Below are positions 1-8,596 of a stretch of 64,000 nt of DNA, one piece after another. A model generated the notes under the pieces. That model was given only the letters and a program-made list of their open reading frames with translations. It ran no database searches and was not told the DNA's origin. Every line of letters begins with the position of its first letter. The first letter of the stretch is position 1. The position numbers were made by a program, and so were the translations under genes. The DNA comes from Candidatus Geocrenenecus dongiae (GTDB lineage Archaea > Thermoproteota > Nitrososphaeria_A > Caldarchaeales > Wolframiiraptoraceae): positions 87,620 to 151,619 of the forward strand of contig JALNLN010000001.1 of assembly GCA_023267855.1 (NCBI GenBank). Reading direction: 5' to 3'.

Positions 1-410
1 ATAGTTGGTGAATCGTCTATAAATACATCGTAATCTAACTTCACTTTATCTTCTCCACGTTTCACCCACACGTATTTATCGTAAACTATCTTATGGAGGG
101 AGAGCCATTTATAAACATATCTTTCTGTCTTCCTCGGTCTAGCAGTTACGATATCAAGTCTACCTAAAGTTTTAAGCTGTCTCGTCTTCAAATTTAAGCT
201 CTCCTCCATTGGAGGTATCTCCAACCACCTAGACCAAGCTTCATTAAGTATCTGCATGAACCTTCTACTATCCATACCTAACTTTCTCCAGAAGAACCAT
301 TCATTAACTTCTTGATATTCTATGATCTGCCCCGTCTTCTCATACCATATCTTTAACCATACTTTCATAGAGTTTGCTAGAACTCCATCTAAATCTATAG
401 CTATCCTCAT
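1..410 (-). CDS. HAD-superfamily phosphatase / 5'-nucleotidase-like (partial, runs off window)
   Basis: Reverse translation from ATG at 410: MRIAIDLDGVLANSMKVWLKIWYEKTGQIIEYQEVNEWFFW..., with DxDGV motif; open to the window edge; not in the ORF track. Confidence 0.75.
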   Translation of the reverse strand, partial: MRIAIDLDGVLANSMKVWLKIWYEKTGQIIEYQEVNEWFFWRKLGMDSRRFMQILNEAWSRWLEIPPMEESLNLKTRQLKTLGRLDIVTARPRKTERYVYKWLSLHKIVYDKYVWVKRGEDKVKLDYDVFIDDSPT

Positions 411-477
411 CAAACTCTACCGCCAATCATGGAGGAAGAGTTATATAATCTTTCTAACATATAGCTTAAGAAAACTT

Positions 478-1095
478 CTATTTTTGAGTTTTTGAAATAA
501 ATTCTAAGATTTCTGAAAGTTTGCTAATTTTCTCTAATTCACTTATCCAATCAATCTTCATATTCATTCTTCTCGGATCTCCTGAAACTATCTCTAAAGC
601 TATTCTTGATGCAAGCTCGTCTACATCTCTATTAGATAGATCGATCTGCACTACCTTATCTTCACCATACTTAACTACAGCATCGTGGAGTGGTTTATCT
701 ATAATCTCTGCAGCTACATTCTCAGCTATCTTACTTTCAGGGTAACATCTCTCCTTAAGTCTTTCCACCAGTATATCTGGTCTAATTCTGAGAACCAATA
801 TTAAAGGTACTATTACACTTCTAGGCTTAAAGACATAGATTGAAGAAATTACTGAGCGTTTATTCTTAATCAATGAGCCGAGTGTCAGCGATATTCTTCT
901 TAAATCTATTATATAGTCTCCAGCCTCTACATCATAGCTTTCATACAATTTTCTCTCTAAGATAAATGCTGGGAGATCTATGAAATTAGCAGCAAGTTTT
1001 TCAGCAAGTTTTCTCCCAAATACTGTTTTCCCTACTCCTGCTACTCCTACTACGAGTATTGCCCAGTTATTGTTAGGTAGACTGAACTTCTTCAA
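478..1095 (-). CDS. Putative adenylate kinase (AK6/Fap7-like P-loop kinase)
   Basis: GVAGVGKTVFGRKLAEKL Walker A, ~200 aa, ERLKERCYPESKIAENVAAEI typical of archaeal AK6-like kinases. Confidence 0.75.
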   Translation of the reverse strand: MKKFSLPNNNWAILVVGVAGVGKTVFGRKLAEKLAANFIDLPAFILERKLYESYDVEAGDYIIDLRRISLTLGSLIKNKRSVISSIYVFKPRSVIVPLILVLRIRPDILVERLKERCYPESKIAENVAAEIIDKPLHDAVVKYGEDKVVQIDLSNRDVDELASRIALEIVSGDPRRMNMKIDWISELEKISKLSEILEFISKTQK

Positions 1096-1919
1096 GATAT
1101 CTTACCACGAGGATACGATCCAAGCACTTTTAAGAAGAGTGTTCTTTTCACAAGTTCTTCTAATGCTTCACGTACAACCTGGTCCTTCCTATGTCCTTCA
1201 AAATCTACGAAGAAGAAGTACTCGAAAGGTCTGTGTTTCGTAGGTCTAGACTCTATTTTTGTAAGATTTATCTGACGTTTAGCAAATACTTCAAGTGCAT
1301 TGTAGAGTGATCCAGGAATGTGTGGTAGAGAAAATATTATAGATGTTTTATCATCTCCAGATGGTTCTGAATCTTTCTCACTTATCACTATGAATCTAGT
1401 ATAGTTTCTACCATAATCTTCTATTCCACGTTCAACTATCTTCATCCCATATATTTCTGCAGCTCTCTCACTAGCTATGGCCGCTGTATCAAGCAATTTC
1501 TCTTCTAGTATTTTCTTCACACTACCAGCAGTATCATAAGCAGGGATTACTTCAAAAGATTTACTAGAAAGATATACTTTACATTGTGATATTGCCTGAG
1601 GATGTGACATAACTTTTTTAATATCTTTTATATCTGCATCTCTATGTATTATGAGGCAGTGGCTTATCCTCAAATATACTTCACCTGAAACTCTGAGATT
1701 TGTAGATGTAAGTAGATCGTATGTTTCATTTACAGATCCCTCTATACTATTCTCTATGGGTAGTATTCCATAATCTGATTTTCCAGCTTCAACATAATTG
1801 AAGACTGTCTGTATATCTCTGCAAGGAATGAACTCGACGTCTCGTCCAAAATACTTTATAGCTGCTTCTTCACTATATGCTCCTCTCTCTCCTTGAAATG
1901 CTACTCTAAACCTAGACAT
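1092..1919 (-). CDS. pheA: Prephenate dehydratase
   Basis: FQGERGAYSEEAA, PIENSIEGSVNETYDLL, NYTRFIVI, and C-terminal ACT-like ESRPTKHRPFEYFFFVDFEGH. Confidence 0.93.
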   Translation of the reverse strand: MSRFRVAFQGERGAYSEEAAIKYFGRDVEFIPCRDIQTVFNYVEAGKSDYGILPIENSIEGSVNETYDLLTSTNLRVSGEVYLRISHCLIIHRDADIKDIKKVMSHPQAISQCKVYLSSKSFEVIPAYDTAGSVKKILEEKLLDTAAIASERAAEIYGMKIVERGIEDYGRNYTRFIVISEKDSEPSGDDKTSIIFSLPHIPGSLYNALEVFAKRQINLTKIESRPTKHRPFEYFFFVDFEGHRKDQVVREALEELVKRTLFLKVLGSYPRGKIS

Positions 1920-1946
1920 TCACTTACACTCTAACTTTACTTCTTA

Positions 1947-2135
1947 TTATCTCTTCTTGAGATATAGTAAAGAGATTAAGATTGTCCATAAAATTACTAG
2001 AATAGACCAGAAGATAATGTATAGCCATAGAGGTTCAGGTTTCAGTATTCTTATCAAGACAAGTACAGCAATAGGTGTAACTGTCAGCATTAAAGCAAGC
2101 TTAAAACTTTCAATGAATAGGTCTTTTAAGTTCAT
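1947..2135 (-). CDS. Small membrane protein
   Basis: 62 aa with two hydrophobic segments; same strand between pheA and the QueT-like gene. Confidence 0.5.
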   Translation of the reverse strand: MNLKDLFIESFKLALMLTVTPIAVLVLIRILKPEPLWLYIIFWSILVILWTILISLLYLKKR

Positions 2136-2182
2136 TCAACCACTACAATTTTATTGTTTAAAAGATCTCTAAAACCTTTACG

Positions 2183-2710
2183 TTATAGCTTGGTTTTAGA
2201 GAGCGCTATGTAGAGTAAGTAACCTAGAAATGTCATCGAAATTAAGCTACCTACGAGTACTGATAGCCAGAAAGCAGTTATCCCCGGTAAAACTATCATG
2301 AAGATAGAATAGTATGCTGGAGATCCGAAGATATACCATAGATACGTTCCGACTATAAGTGAGATTACGGTTGCTTGGATCAGAGTTGCTAAAAAGACCA
2401 CACTCTTACTTTTGTTTCTCGCTATCAGCCATCCAACATAAGCTGCACAGAAATTTGCTAGAGAACCTCCAACCACATCTATAATTGTAGATCCTCCAAA
2501 GAATACTTGTCCAGCAATAAAGTTGGCAACGGAACATCCTACAGTTACACCGATTATCGCTGGCCAACCATAGAGGATACTTAGAGGGATGAGTGCATCT
2601 GCTATTCTCACTTGTATCGGTAGAAAACTTATGGGAGCTAACACTATTACGAGAGCCGCATAAACACCTGCAAAAACAGAACCATAAACAACTTCACGTT
2701 TAGAAAACAT
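2183..2710 (-). CDS. QueT-family (DUF988) transporter
   Basis: Multi-TM protein; PISFLPIQVRIADALIPLSILYGWPAIIGVTVGCSVANF is QueT-like. Confidence 0.8.
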   Translation of the reverse strand: MFSKREVVYGSVFAGVYAALVIVLAPISFLPIQVRIADALIPLSILYGWPAIIGVTVGCSVANFIAGQVFFGGSTIIDVVGGSLANFCAAYVGWLIARNKSKSVVFLATLIQATVISLIVGTYLWYIFGSPAYYSIFMIVLPGITAFWLSVLVGSLISMTFLGYLLYIALSKTKL

Positions 2711-2765
2711 ATTCTCTTCACAAAATGTTTCTCACTCTATTTAAGACTTACTAGAATAAGATGGA

Positions 2766-2836
2766 GGCTCAGATGAGAGGAGGTTCTGTCACAGCATCCA
2801 GCCCCGCTCCTACGCGACGTTCAATCATCATAGCCA
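2766..2836 (-). ncRNA. C/D-box guide sRNA (2'-O-methylation guide)
   Basis: Minus strand: GGCt-ATGATGA(C)-ttgaacgtcgcgtaggagcgggg-CTGG(D')-atgct-GTGACAG(C')-aacctcctctcat-CTGA(D)-GCC. C and D boxes flanked by a GGC/GCC terminal stem; GC-rich island in an AT-rich intergenic region. Confidence 0.85.
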
Positions 2837-2925
2837 GAGTAAATATATCCATCCCACTATATTGATTTTATGTTAAAATGGGGAGAAAATTAAATCTAAA
2901 AATCTCCTAAGCAGAATATCTTTAT

Positions 2926-3297
2926 GTGGGTTTCAAAAATAGAATTAGGGAATTGCCTGAGAAATTAAGATTAAAAATTTGGAGAATTGAGAATGAAGAA
3001 GAATTTGGAGAACTTCTGAACCTAGAGTCATCTCAAATAATTAGTAGTATGTTAGAGAAAACTCTAGAAGCAGATAGGAAGATGGAGGAACATAAAATGA
3101 AGATTAGAGAAAACTATGGACTAGAAATTACAGAAGAATACGTATGGACGCTTCCTGAACCAGTCATACTAGATATAAGTAGAGAAGAACTAGAAAAAAC
3201 AAATCAAAATCTTCTAGAAAAATTGATAGAGAAACCACTAATAATAAAATACAACAATAAAGCATACAAGATAGTCTTAGAGTATCCATGTGGTTAA
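2926..3297 (+). CDS. Hypothetical protein
   Basis: 123-aa ORF, GTG start, charged; no recognised family. Confidence 0.5.
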   Translation: MGFKNRIRELPEKLRLKIWRIENEEEFGELLNLESSQIISSMLEKTLEADRKMEEHKMKIRENYGLEITEEYVWTLPEPVILDISREELEKTNQNLLEKLIEKPLIIKYNNKAYKIVLEYPCG

Positions 3298-3331
3298 AAG
3301 ATAAAAATAAGCCTTAACATTGAAGACATAG

Positions 3332-3416
3332 GCGGGGGTAGCCAAGTCTGGTCAAAGGCGCAGGGCTTAGGACCCTGTCCCGTAGGGGTTCGTGGGTTCA
3401 AATCCCACCCCCCGCA
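3332..3416 (+). tRNA. tRNA-Leu (anticodon TAG)
   Basis: Acceptor gcggggg/cccccgc; anticodon arm cagggcttaggaccctg; long variable arm; T arm ggttcaaatcc; class II leucine tRNA. Confidence 0.95.
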
Positions 3417-3564
3417 TGATTGATTGAACATTAACGTGTAGAAATAATGTTTCCAAAAATTATTGTTGGTAAAAAAGTTCTGTTGGTGGAAATTTATATG
3501 AGGAGATGTTTCTGAACGTGTATTACTTTATGAGGTTTAAATATTTGGTTTGAATACTGATTAA

Positions 3565-4122
3565 TTGATGGTTTGGTGGTATACTCTACTAGATATTTTG
3601 ATAGGGATACTACAGCTGATTTTAGGCGTGGCCCTAGCGTTGTTCAGCATAACTATAGCCCTTAACATCTTGGATAGGACTACCAAGACGATAAATGAGT
3701 TTGAGGAGATACGTAAGAAAAACATAGCTGTAGCAATATACATTGCTGGAATATTGATAGCTGTTGGAAACGTCGTTGGACAAGCGGTGACAGGTATAAG
3801 CAGAGGAATCGTACCGGGACAATTTAATCTAGCAGCATTAATAGCTGGTCTTATCCAGTTATTCATAGGACTGCCACTAGCAATAGTATTGATAGTATGG
3901 GCTCAGTCGAGAGTCTATAGATGGCTCGTGAAAGCAGCTGAGAAACTGCCGGGAGTAACAGACATAAAAGAATTCGATATAGAGACCGAGCTGAAGAACG
4001 GGAACATGGCGACGGCCATAATACTTTTCGGAACCTTCGTCGCAATCTCTCTAGTCGCAAGCCAAGGAGTGGCCTGGCTCTCAGAACCACTAGCTTCTGC
4101 ACTACTACGTCTAATAAGCTGA
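3565..4122 (+). CDS. DUF350-like integral membrane protein
   Basis: DRTTKTINEFEEIRKKNIAVAIYIAGILIAVGN and repeat NGNMATAIILFGTFVAISLV resemble duplicated DUF350 halves. Confidence 0.6.
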   Translation: MMVWWYTLLDILIGILQLILGVALALFSITIALNILDRTTKTINEFEEIRKKNIAVAIYIAGILIAVGNVVGQAVTGISRGIVPGQFNLAALIAGLIQLFIGLPLAIVLIVWAQSRVYRWLVKAAEKLPGVTDIKEFDIETELKNGNMATAIILFGTFVAISLVASQGVAWLSEPLASALLRLIS

Positions 4123-4453
4123 CACATTCTCCACTATTTATTTATAGCGTATGATTTCAGGAGTATAGTTCTCACTTCATGAGTTCATAAGAAGTGGATA
4201 ATAGGGTTTTTCAGTATTCTTCTATTATTTTTAATCAATGCTACGTGGAGTCTTTGGTGATGATTTAAGTTTATTTAGAGAGTTAAATTTCATGACCTAG
4301 TCCATAGATTTATAGTATCTGGTAAAGACGGATGCATGATACTCTGGATGCAGGTAGTTCCCAACAATCATTCTATCACTAACATTTACATTAATGCTCT
4401 TAACACTACAAGCTCCATTGATAATATAATCTGGGCTAAAATCTTATATAAAA

Positions 4454-5539
4454 TTGCGGCGCAGGATATATGTGTCTAATACGGATTTACCGCAACATTT
4501 CATAGAAAATGTTTTGAGGTTTAAGAAGAGTTATCTCGATTTTAGGAGCAGTGTCGAAGGATCGAGATTCGAGGAAGAGAGGAGGAAGCATGAAGCCGAG
4601 ATCAAGAGAATACTTAGCAGAGAGAACTTGGAGAAGCTGGATGAAGGCGGGCTTCTCACCCTCGCCAACAACCTGTACGCATTCATGTGGTGGGCTAAAA
4701 AAGAGTATCTCATAGATTATTGGATAAAAGGAGCAGGTGGACTGGATAGACTCAAACACCACTTAATGGAACTGCTATATTCTAACCGCAGTTTGGCTGA
4801 GAGGTTTGATGAATTCCGTAGAAATGTTAAGGGAATGGGTGTAGCGATGATAACGGAGATGCTGACATACTTTAATCCAAGAGAGTACTGCGTATGGAAT
4901 AGGAGGGCGAAGGAAGCATTATTTAAGCTCGGGCTGACTCAAGCCGCCACACTCAAAGTGAACAAGCTGACGGGAGAAGAGTATTCATTAATAATCAATA
5001 CCCTTAAGGAGATTGCAAGCTTACTGAAAGATCCAAAAATACTCCCAAACCCAGACCTATTAGATGTACATTACTTCCTGTATTATGTTCTCACCGTTGT
5101 CGAAGAAGAGGCTGAGCATGTGGCTGAAGAATCATTTGAGCACGATGACATTGTTGGTATGTTGTTGAATATCGGGAGGGGGCTGGGCTTCGACGCTATG
5201 AAGGAAGTTACGCTGGCCGCTGGAGCTAGAGTGGATGTTGTTTGGCTGGCGAGGATAGGCAATCTAGGCGAGCTGAGATACGTGTTCGAAGTCCACGTGA
5301 AAGGTAGCATCGACTCGCTACTACTCAATTTGATGAAGGCTTACCAAGACCCAACGGTTCAGAAAGTCGTAGCGGTCGCAAACAGAGAAGAACTGGAGAA
5401 GATCAAGAAGGAGGCATCAGCTCTTAAAGTGTTATCAGATAAGCTCGTTTACTGGGATGTAATAGAGGTTGTAAAGATCAACGAACTCATCGACGAACTC
5501 ATGAGCAGGATGCAGAACCTCGGCCTAACCAAGCTGTAG
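4454..5539 (+). CDS. Hypothetical protein with PD-(D/E)XK nuclease-like C-terminal region
   Basis: 361 aa; RVDVVWLARIGNLGELRYVFEVHVKGSIDS resembles D...ExH/K nuclease core strands; GC-rich relative to flanks. Confidence 0.55.
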   Translation: MRRRIYVSNTDLPQHFIENVLRFKKSYLDFRSSVEGSRFEEERRKHEAEIKRILSRENLEKLDEGGLLTLANNLYAFMWWAKKEYLIDYWIKGAGGLDRLKHHLMELLYSNRSLAERFDEFRRNVKGMGVAMITEMLTYFNPREYCVWNRRAKEALFKLGLTQAATLKVNKLTGEEYSLIINTLKEIASLLKDPKILPNPDLLDVHYFLYYVLTVVEEEAEHVAEESFEHDDIVGMLLNIGRGLGFDAMKEVTLAAGARVDVVWLARIGNLGELRYVFEVHVKGSIDSLLLNLMKAYQDPTVQKVVAVANREELEKIKKEASALKVLSDKLVYWDVIEVVKINELIDELMSRMQNLGLTKL

Positions 5540-5617
5540 CCCAGCACCTGGAGAAGCAAGTTTTTCCCAGCAAGAGCTTCCAGCCTGAAACTCAGAAAAA
5601 CCTTTTATCTACATAAG

Positions 5618-6241
5618 TTGATGTATTCCCAAAGCTTGAAGCAGACGTTGGGGTTAAAGATCTTAAAGATCTTGATATGTAATAGTGATTGTAGAGTTGT
5701 AAAATTTTTGCAGGATAGAAGAATAGAAGCAGAATTTAAGAAGGTTAGAGTAGGCGAGTCTTTTTCAACCCACCTACTAAAATTACTTAAACCGATGGAG
5801 GGTAAAGAAAATATCGATATTAAAGGTTCATACATGATCCTGCCGGGTAACTATATTTGGATAGAGACTGAGAGCTGTACATCTTGTAAAATCTTTTCTA
5901 AGCTACCCGTGATAGTTGAATCTATATCATACGTTGAGTCTTCGGGGGTTGTTGTAAGATTAATAGTTCCAGGAAGACTATTCCACAGACATCTCATAGA
6001 AAATTTAAAGAAAGCTGGGTTAGATGTGAAAACGATTTTTATGAAAGATTATGTAGACTATGAGCTAACTAAAAGACAGAAGGAAGTTCTCGCACTTGCT
6101 CTAAAATTGAACTACCTAGGCAGTAGGAGGAGTATGAAATTAAAAGATATAGCGTTTCTAATAGGCTTAGACACATCTACGATTTCAAGAATAATTAGAG
6201 ATGCGGTAAAAAAGATTGTTAAAAAGCATCTAGAAGAATAG
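5618..6241 (+). CDS. HTH-10 (bacterio-opsin activator-like) transcription regulator
   Basis: C-terminal YELTKRQKEVLALALKLNYLGSRRSMKLKDIAFLIGLDTSTISRIIRDAVKKIV. Confidence 0.8.
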   Translation: MMYSQSLKQTLGLKILKILICNSDCRVVKFLQDRRIEAEFKKVRVGESFSTHLLKLLKPMEGKENIDIKGSYMILPGNYIWIETESCTSCKIFSKLPVIVESISYVESSGVVVRLIVPGRLFHRHLIENLKKAGLDVKTIFMKDYVDYELTKRQKEVLALALKLNYLGSRRSMKLKDIAFLIGLDTSTISRIIRDAVKKIVKKHLEE

Positions 6242-6271
6242 TAATGATTAATAAAATTATCATGCAAAACA

Positions 6272-6889
6272 TTGTATAGTAATGTAATTATTCATCACGT
6301 AGTACATTTTATTGGTATGGCCCCACAACTCTTTATAGAATTAGTGTATTTTATCGTAATATCTATCGTTATAGGTTTCATAGTAATCTTCTATATCTTA
6401 ACTCAGAGGGGTAAGAGCAGTAAGGCGGATCCAGATAATGAATCCGTACCAAAGAAGGGTATGGAGAAGGGAGAGAAGCGTTGGCTGATATTCCTGTTCA
6501 TAGTGGTTGTTGTTGGGAACATACTCATGTTATCTCCACTACTTCCATCTTCACGATATGTTTTCTGGTTAGATGAAGAACCAAAAATGACCATCACTAT
6601 AGAAGTAAGAAACTATGAATTCGTATTTCCTGAGAATCCTATAACTATTCCGGCAGGAGTTCCAGTCGAGTTCATCGTCATATCTCATGACCTAGTTTAC
6701 GGATTCGGAGTATTCAATAAAGACGGGCTTATGATATTCCAAATGCAGGTAGTTCCTAAACCATACCTGAACAGTATAGTATGGGTGTTTACTGAGCCTG
6801 GTTACTACGATATAAGATCTACAGAGTACAGTGGTCCAAAACATCCCTACTTGTATTTTCCCAATACTATAAGAGTAGTCGGAGGATGA
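6272..6889 (+). CDS. Heme-copper oxidase/NO reductase-type subunit II (cupredoxin fold, CuA ligands missing)
   Basis: N-terminal TM helices then EVRNYEFVFPENPITIPAGVPVEFIVISHDLVYGFGV...; CuA loop position reads STEYSGPKHPYL in place of C-x-E-x-C-G-x-x-H-x-x-M. Confidence 0.85.
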   Translation: MYSNVIIHHVVHFIGMAPQLFIELVYFIVISIVIGFIVIFYILTQRGKSSKADPDNESVPKKGMEKGEKRWLIFLFIVVVVGNILMLSPLLPSSRYVFWLDEEPKMTITIEVRNYEFVFPENPITIPAGVPVEFIVISHDLVYGFGVFNKDGLMIFQMQVVPKPYLNSIVWVFTEPGYYDIRSTEYSGPKHPYLYFPNTIRVVGG

Positions 6890-6895
6890 TGGGAA

Positions 6896-8464
6896 ATGAA
6901 TGAAGAAGAGAGGAAAGTACTCTCAATAAGGTTTGTAGTAGTCTCACTAATCTTTTTAGCATTGGCTGGAATAGAAGGAATATTGATGAGATTTAGATTG
7001 ATGAATACTCTTGTAGAATTTTTCGATGAAAAACATTTCTACTCTATGATGACTGCTCACCCGTTTGTAGGAGTATATGGGTGGGCTTACATGGCGGTTA
7101 TGGGCGCCTTCTACTTCCTCGTCCCCCACATACTCAAGAAAGAAATCTATAGTAAGAAAGCAGCGTATGTAAGCTTCTGGCTAATGTTGGTAGGTTTGAT
7201 AATTCTGTGGAGTACAACGTTCCTAACCCATTATGCTCCTCTCTATACATTGTACTGGCCTATACCTGTAGCGTACGAGATAATTGGATGGAATTTGTAC
7301 TCCATATTAACATTCGGGTTAGGGGTTGCGTTGATTTTGGGAGGAGTACTCGTATTCTTTGGAAACATGTTTGCAACTATATTTCTTCCTCCAAGATCAA
7401 CAGATGGAGGATCTCCATCTCCATGGTATGTTGTAAAAGAATTACTTATAACAGCGTTTAATCTAGACAAAATCAGAGCAAGGATATCTAAGATGCCTCA
7501 GTACACTTCTAAAGCGTTCAACTATCCTGTTTTCGTCGTAGCTGTATTCAGAGGATGTGTGGATACAACATTAAATGCGTTCGTTATTGGAGGAGTCGGT
7601 ATACTGTTGATAATATTTGCTATAGGAAATCTGATCCCCACGCTCTCTATACCATACACGATAGTTGATCCCCTAATATACAAGAACGTGTTTTGGTGGG
7701 GGCTAGATTTGATAGCAGATGGAAATGTACTTATCTTTACTGCAGGGACATGGTATCTCCTAGTTCCACTACTACTTAATAGAACACTATACGGTGAAAA
7801 TGTTGTAAGAACAGTTATACTTGCAGATCTCGTTGTCTCCCTCTTTGTATGGAACCACCACATGCTTGCAGATACACCTCAACCACTCTTCCTACAGATA
7901 CAAGGACAATTGTTTACTTGGGGAGAACTGATAACGATGGGACTTACAATGTTCGCAGTACTGGCAACAATATGGTTTGCTAGACCTGTTAAGTACACCA
8001 TGCCTCTCAAATTCATTCTCGCATCTATAACTGGATACGCTGTTGGAGGTCTAGCGGGAATAATACAAGCAAACTATGCATCAAACAGATTCTTCCATAA
8101 CACCCAGTGGGTTATAGGAATTCATGGACATATACAGTTGCTGGTAGGATTATCTTCAACACTATTTGCAGCAATCTACGCTCTCTTCCCTCTACTCACA
8201 GGTAGATCACTCAACGAGAAACTAGGAAACATCCATCTATTATTATGGAGCATAGGAGGGTTGATTATGGGTTTAAGCATGGGGATGGCTGGAACACTAG
8301 GCATGTTAAGGAGAACTCTCTACCCAATGGGTCTAGGACCTTTTGAACCATACATGATAGTAGCTACCTTAGGAGCATTAATGATGGCCACAGCATTCAT
8401 AGCATTCATCGTAAATATTCTTAAAACAATAAAATTAACAAACCTCCTGAAGATACTCTTCTAA
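6896..8464 (+). CDS. Heme-copper oxidase superfamily catalytic subunit, NOR-like
   Basis: About 12 TM; heme ligands TAHPFVGVYGW and GIHGHIQLLVG; metal-site pair NHHMLADTPQP; helix VI FWWGLDLIADG aligns with NorB-type WWVVHLWVEG. Confidence 0.88.
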   Translation: MNEEERKVLSIRFVVVSLIFLALAGIEGILMRFRLMNTLVEFFDEKHFYSMMTAHPFVGVYGWAYMAVMGAFYFLVPHILKKEIYSKKAAYVSFWLMLVGLIILWSTTFLTHYAPLYTLYWPIPVAYEIIGWNLYSILTFGLGVALILGGVLVFFGNMFATIFLPPRSTDGGSPSPWYVVKELLITAFNLDKIRARISKMPQYTSKAFNYPVFVVAVFRGCVDTTLNAFVIGGVGILLIIFAIGNLIPTLSIPYTIVDPLIYKNVFWWGLDLIADGNVLIFTAGTWYLLVPLLLNRTLYGENVVRTVILADLVVSLFVWNHHMLADTPQPLFLQIQGQLFTWGELITMGLTMFAVLATIWFARPVKYTMPLKFILASITGYAVGGLAGIIQANYASNRFFHNTQWVIGIHGHIQLLVGLSSTLFAAIYALFPLLTGRSLNEKLGNIHLLLWSIGGLIMGLSMGMAGTLGMLRRTLYPMGLGPFEPYMIVATLGALMMATAFIAFIVNILKTIKLTNLLKILF

Positions 8465-8596
8465 AACCAATCATCTCTCTCAGTCACATCTTTCCTAGAC
8501 TATGTCGGATAGTTTGCGAAGAACTTTCAACGGAGTCAAAAATATATAGAATGGAAAAGTTAAAAGTAATATTTCCTGAAATAAGATTTGTAAAGA

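Noticed and set aside
521-745. Many shorter six-frame ORFs antisense to convincing genes (e.g. 521-745, 3634-3822, 36062-36295, 56381-56566)
   Set aside because: They overlap well-supported genes in antisense, show no family motifs, and have low-complexity Ser/Thr-rich translations typical of shadow ORFs.
4123-4453. Intergenic GTGATGA at ~4256 as a C/D sRNA
   Set aside because: No correctly spaced CUGA or terminal stem.
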